Part shown: one piece after another, positions 61,890-64,000 of the stretch | Layout of the letters: each line of letters begins with the position of its first letter | Numbering within the stretch: the stretch's first letter is position 1 | Assembly (NCBI GenBank): GCA_949130495.1 | Contig: OX422216.1 | Coordinates: 361,980,605 to 362,044,604 of the forward strand | DNA length: 64,000 nt | DNA from: Sambucus nigra | Lineage: Eukaryota; Streptophyta; Magnoliopsida; Dipsacales; Adoxaceae | Reading direction: 5' to 3' | Notes under the pieces: generated by a model | Told to the model about the DNA's origin: nothing | Databases searched by the model: none | Seen by the model: the letters and a program-made list of their open reading frames with translations, nothing else | Translations under genes and position numbers: made by a program

Positions 61890-62480
61890 ACAAAGTTAAG
61901 TCTTTTGTGATTAAATAGTGTTTTTGACACTAATTTTGTCATAAATTACCTAAATATTTGTAAAAATTCGTAATTATTTTTTTTTCGTGGAATTTTTTTC
62001 AAAACTGCTGTAATTTGTTAAAAAAAAAAGCTTTAAGTGTTTTATGAGAAACTAGTTGTTTTTTACACTAGTTTGTCACAAAAGTACTTAGAATTTTGGA
62101 AATTTCGAAAATAATAATTTTTTTTTTTTGGAAACTTCCAGATTTTCGAGTTTGTATAAACAAAAAAAAACAAAAAAAAAAAACAAAAAAAAAGAATTAA
62201 AGTCTTTTATGAATAACTAGTTGTTTTAACACTAGTTTTGTCATAAAAGTAGTTTATCACAAAAATACAAAAAAAAAAAGAAAAAAAAATTATGTCAATT
62301 TCCAGATTCGTTTTTTTTTTAATTAGTGAACAAAAAAAAAACAAAAAAAAATAGAGATTTAAAATGTTTTGTGAGAAACTAGTTGTTTCTAACACTAGTT
62401 TGTCATAAAAGTACTTAAAAAATTTTGAAAAATTCGAAATTATTTTTTTTTTCCTTTTTTGGGAAATTTCCAGATTTTCG
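61890..62480 (+). repeat. Four tandem hairpin units in the Athila leader
   Basis: A block with ACTAGTTGTTT and ACACTAGT recurs near 62051, 62216 and 62378 (about 163 bases apart), with a weaker first copy near 61914. In the third unit CTTTTATGA and TCATAAAAG are perfect inverted arms around the two ACTAGT words. The spacers are A/T homopolymer runs. Confidence 0.8.
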
Positions 62481-63616
62481 TGTTTCTGTAATTTGAAAAA
62501 AAAAAGAGAAAAAAAAATAATAAAAAAAAAAAATTATTAGAATTTTTTTTTTTTTTAGTCATTTCAGTAGCATAATTTATATATTTTTTTTTCAGTATAT
62601 AATTTTTTTCCCCTCCATTCTTATAGTGTGTTTTTGGTTATTATTTGTTCTTTTTTTTTAGTGTACAAATTCCTTGTAAATGCATGCGTAAGTATTTTTG
62701 TATTTAATAATTTTTGCACTTTACGCTTGGTATTTTTTTGATTGTGTGTTCTTTTTCAGAAAAAAAAAACAAGAGAAAAATAAAAGGGAGAAAAAAAAAG
62801 AGGAGAAAAGAGAAAAAATCGAAAAAGCAAGCAACCATGGGAAAAGCGCTAACGTTACTTGTGCAACCTTGCCACGCGCACAAGGTACTCTCGGAGACGA
62901 CTGAAACGGAGGCGACATTTCCCTCCGATCGACGTCAAATAAAACTTCGGCCTGGCGTAAACAAGTGACCGTAAAAAGTCCACGCCGGAGGTAAGTCTTT
63001 TGTGCTCCTACGTGAAACTATTTTCGCATATTTCAATAAGCACGTGCATAAGTTGACTTAAGGGCAAAACCCAATTTTAAGATAAGGTGGGGATTTAATC
63101 ACCCCTCCTTGGCCCACATATCATTAAGTTACCCGAGCATCTGCATAACCCAAGCCATAATTTTAATTTAAAAAATATTAGACATTGGCCATAGGGTGTC
63201 ACATAGCTCATAGGCATATTCTTTTCAAGGCTAGGATTAAAAGCTAATCCAAACACGGAATTTTCAAATCGATGCCATTTTGACCTTGACTAGGATTGGT
63301 GATTTTTAATGAGTCTTCGTACCGACCACCTACCTGGAGGAAATATTTGGTAATTGAGGCGATAGTCCGGAGTTGGTCGTCTTTTAAATTCTCCCTCGTC
63401 AAGAATTAGGAGCTCTTTAATTAGGGAGATTATTTCGAAAACCCATTGTCGTCGAATAATCTCGGGAAACAAGATCTTAAAAATTGAACATCCCCTCACC
63501 TAATTCAGATAAACTCAAATTGCTTTGTGTTAGCTTAGGAATTTTGTGGTCATGTGTCAAATTATTTGCTTTTTATATATATTAAAAAAAGAAAAAAAAT
63601 CGAGTGAGTACGGTGT
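62481..63616 (+). other. Rest of the Athila leader, no gene called
   Basis: Homopolymer-rich to about 62830, then GC-richer. GGAGGTAAGT near 62988-62997 fits a splice donor, so a leader intron is possible. The frames at 62698-62968 are Lys-rich readings of A-rich sequence and are not supported. Confidence 0.4.
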
Positions 63617-64000
63617 ATGCTAGGTTGGTGTCGAGATTCTACGGGTCGTTTAGCTAGAGTGGAGTCTATTATTCCCGATACTATTATAGGTAGCACCTCG
63701 ATTTTCACCGAAATGGGAGATGAGCTAGAAACTCGTGCCCTAAAGGATTACATGTATCCTAATAGGGCAAGTCAACCATCATGCATACTTCTTCCCCCAC
63801 ACAATGCAAACAATTTCGAGTTCAAGTCGGGAATAATTCATTTGCTTCCCATCTTTCGAGGCACAGAAAAGGAGGACCCGTACCTCCATGTGCGTGAGTT
63901 TGAAGAAATTTGTGGAACGGTTAGGTTACAACAACTCACCGATGAGATTGTTAAACTAAAACTATTTCCAATTTCTTTGAAGGACAAAGCTAAGAGTTGG
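63617..64000 (+). CDS. Athila gag, N-terminal part (continues past the window)
   Basis: From ATG at 63617 the frame stays open for 128 codons to the window end; an in-frame TGA lies four codons upstream. A second in-frame ATG at 63713 (MGDELETRALKDYMYPN) is another possible start and is closer to conserved sequence. Blocks present are RALKDYMYPNRASQPSCIL, then LLPIFRGTEKEDPYLHVREF, EEICGTVRLQQLTDEIVKL and LFPISLKDKAKSW. These align in order with Athila gag, including the damaged copy at 28.2-29.96 kb (FHGLDSKKPYLHIRVFEE and FPFSLNDKAKTW). Gag forms the virus-like particle that holds element RNA. This is the only undamaged coding stretch in the window, so this Athila may be fairly young. Confidence 0.9.
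   Translation, partial: MLGWCRDSTGRLARVESIIPDTIIGSTSIFTEMGDELETRALKDYMYPNRASQPSCILLPPHNANNFEFKSGIIHLLPIFRGTEKEDPYLHVREFEEICGTVRLQQLTDEIVKLKLFPISLKDKAKSW

Larger units (their letters stand above)
59915..64000 (+). mobile_element. Athila element (plus), left part
   Basis: TGATGAGTGCATTATTTTG begins an LTR inserted in the C2 LTR after GCTAC (59910-59914, the presumed target-site duplication). The LTR runs to about 61.8 kb; its late part has GTGGGTTCGACCCGTAC and GTGCACTTGCGG, words typical near the 3' end of such LTRs. A long AT-rich leader (to 63616) and an intact gag start follow. No clear tRNA-Asp primer site was found after the LTR, so the LTR end is uncertain. Confidence 0.75.

Noticed and set aside
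62698..62968. Lys-rich frames near the right-hand Athila leader
   Set aside because: They are translations of A-rich simple sequence and lie in the leader upstream of the recognised gag start.

Overview
The window is nuclear DNA from a flowering plant and consists almost entirely of plant LTR retrotransposons nested inside one another. I see no intact host gene, no rRNA, no true tRNA gene and no CRISPR array. The evidence for a plant is the combination of Athila, Tat/Ogre-like, chromovirus and Ty1/copia protein remnants, tRNA-Asp and initiator-Met primer sites, long (2-4 kb) TGT...ACA LTRs and plant mobile domain (PMD) fragments. The species cannot be told from the sequence. Almost every reading frame is broken by stops and frameshifts; the one clean coding stretch is the gag start that runs off the right edge.

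Layout. 1-830: Ty1/copia reverse transcriptase/RNase H remnant (+). 831-4206: old AT-rich sequence with one motif array. 4207-5375: integrase end of a chromovirus (+) and its polypurine tract. Its 3' LTR starts at 5376 and is split by two solo LTRs of one family in opposite orientation (5773-8745 on +, 9330-12246 on -), both bounded by target-site duplications. 14095-48486: one old Tat-type element on the minus strand. It runs from part of its 3' LTR (14095-14406), through a polypurine tract, a 49-bp tandem array and two plus-strand (antisense) PMD-type genes, to integrase, archaeal-type RNase H and reverse transcriptase (44.6-48.5 kb).

Three later insertions split that Tat element. A tandem Athila structure (-) occupies 16325-31673 and is itself interrupted by a solo LTR (20708-23331, duplication GAATA). 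A young non-autonomous element with 4-kb LTRs (34293-43882, duplication GGTGG) sits inside the second antisense gene. From 48487 the nesting deepens: a minus-strand LTR (C1) is interrupted at 49963 by element B, whose interior is interrupted at 54756 by element C2. The 5' LTR of C2 is interrupted at 59915 by a plus-strand Athila, which continues past the window end.

The most unusual signals are not genes. Several LTR families carry arrays of short CG-containing palindromes (CGAATCGATTCG or TTCGAACGA types), and the two LTRs of the youngest element differ by one array unit. That element also carries a repeated hairpin whose outer stem changes on both sides between copies. The right-hand Athila leader has four tandem hairpin units. 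A GGGCTCTGACCC-like motif recurs in otherwise different LTRs. All of these come from reading by eye; none was computed.
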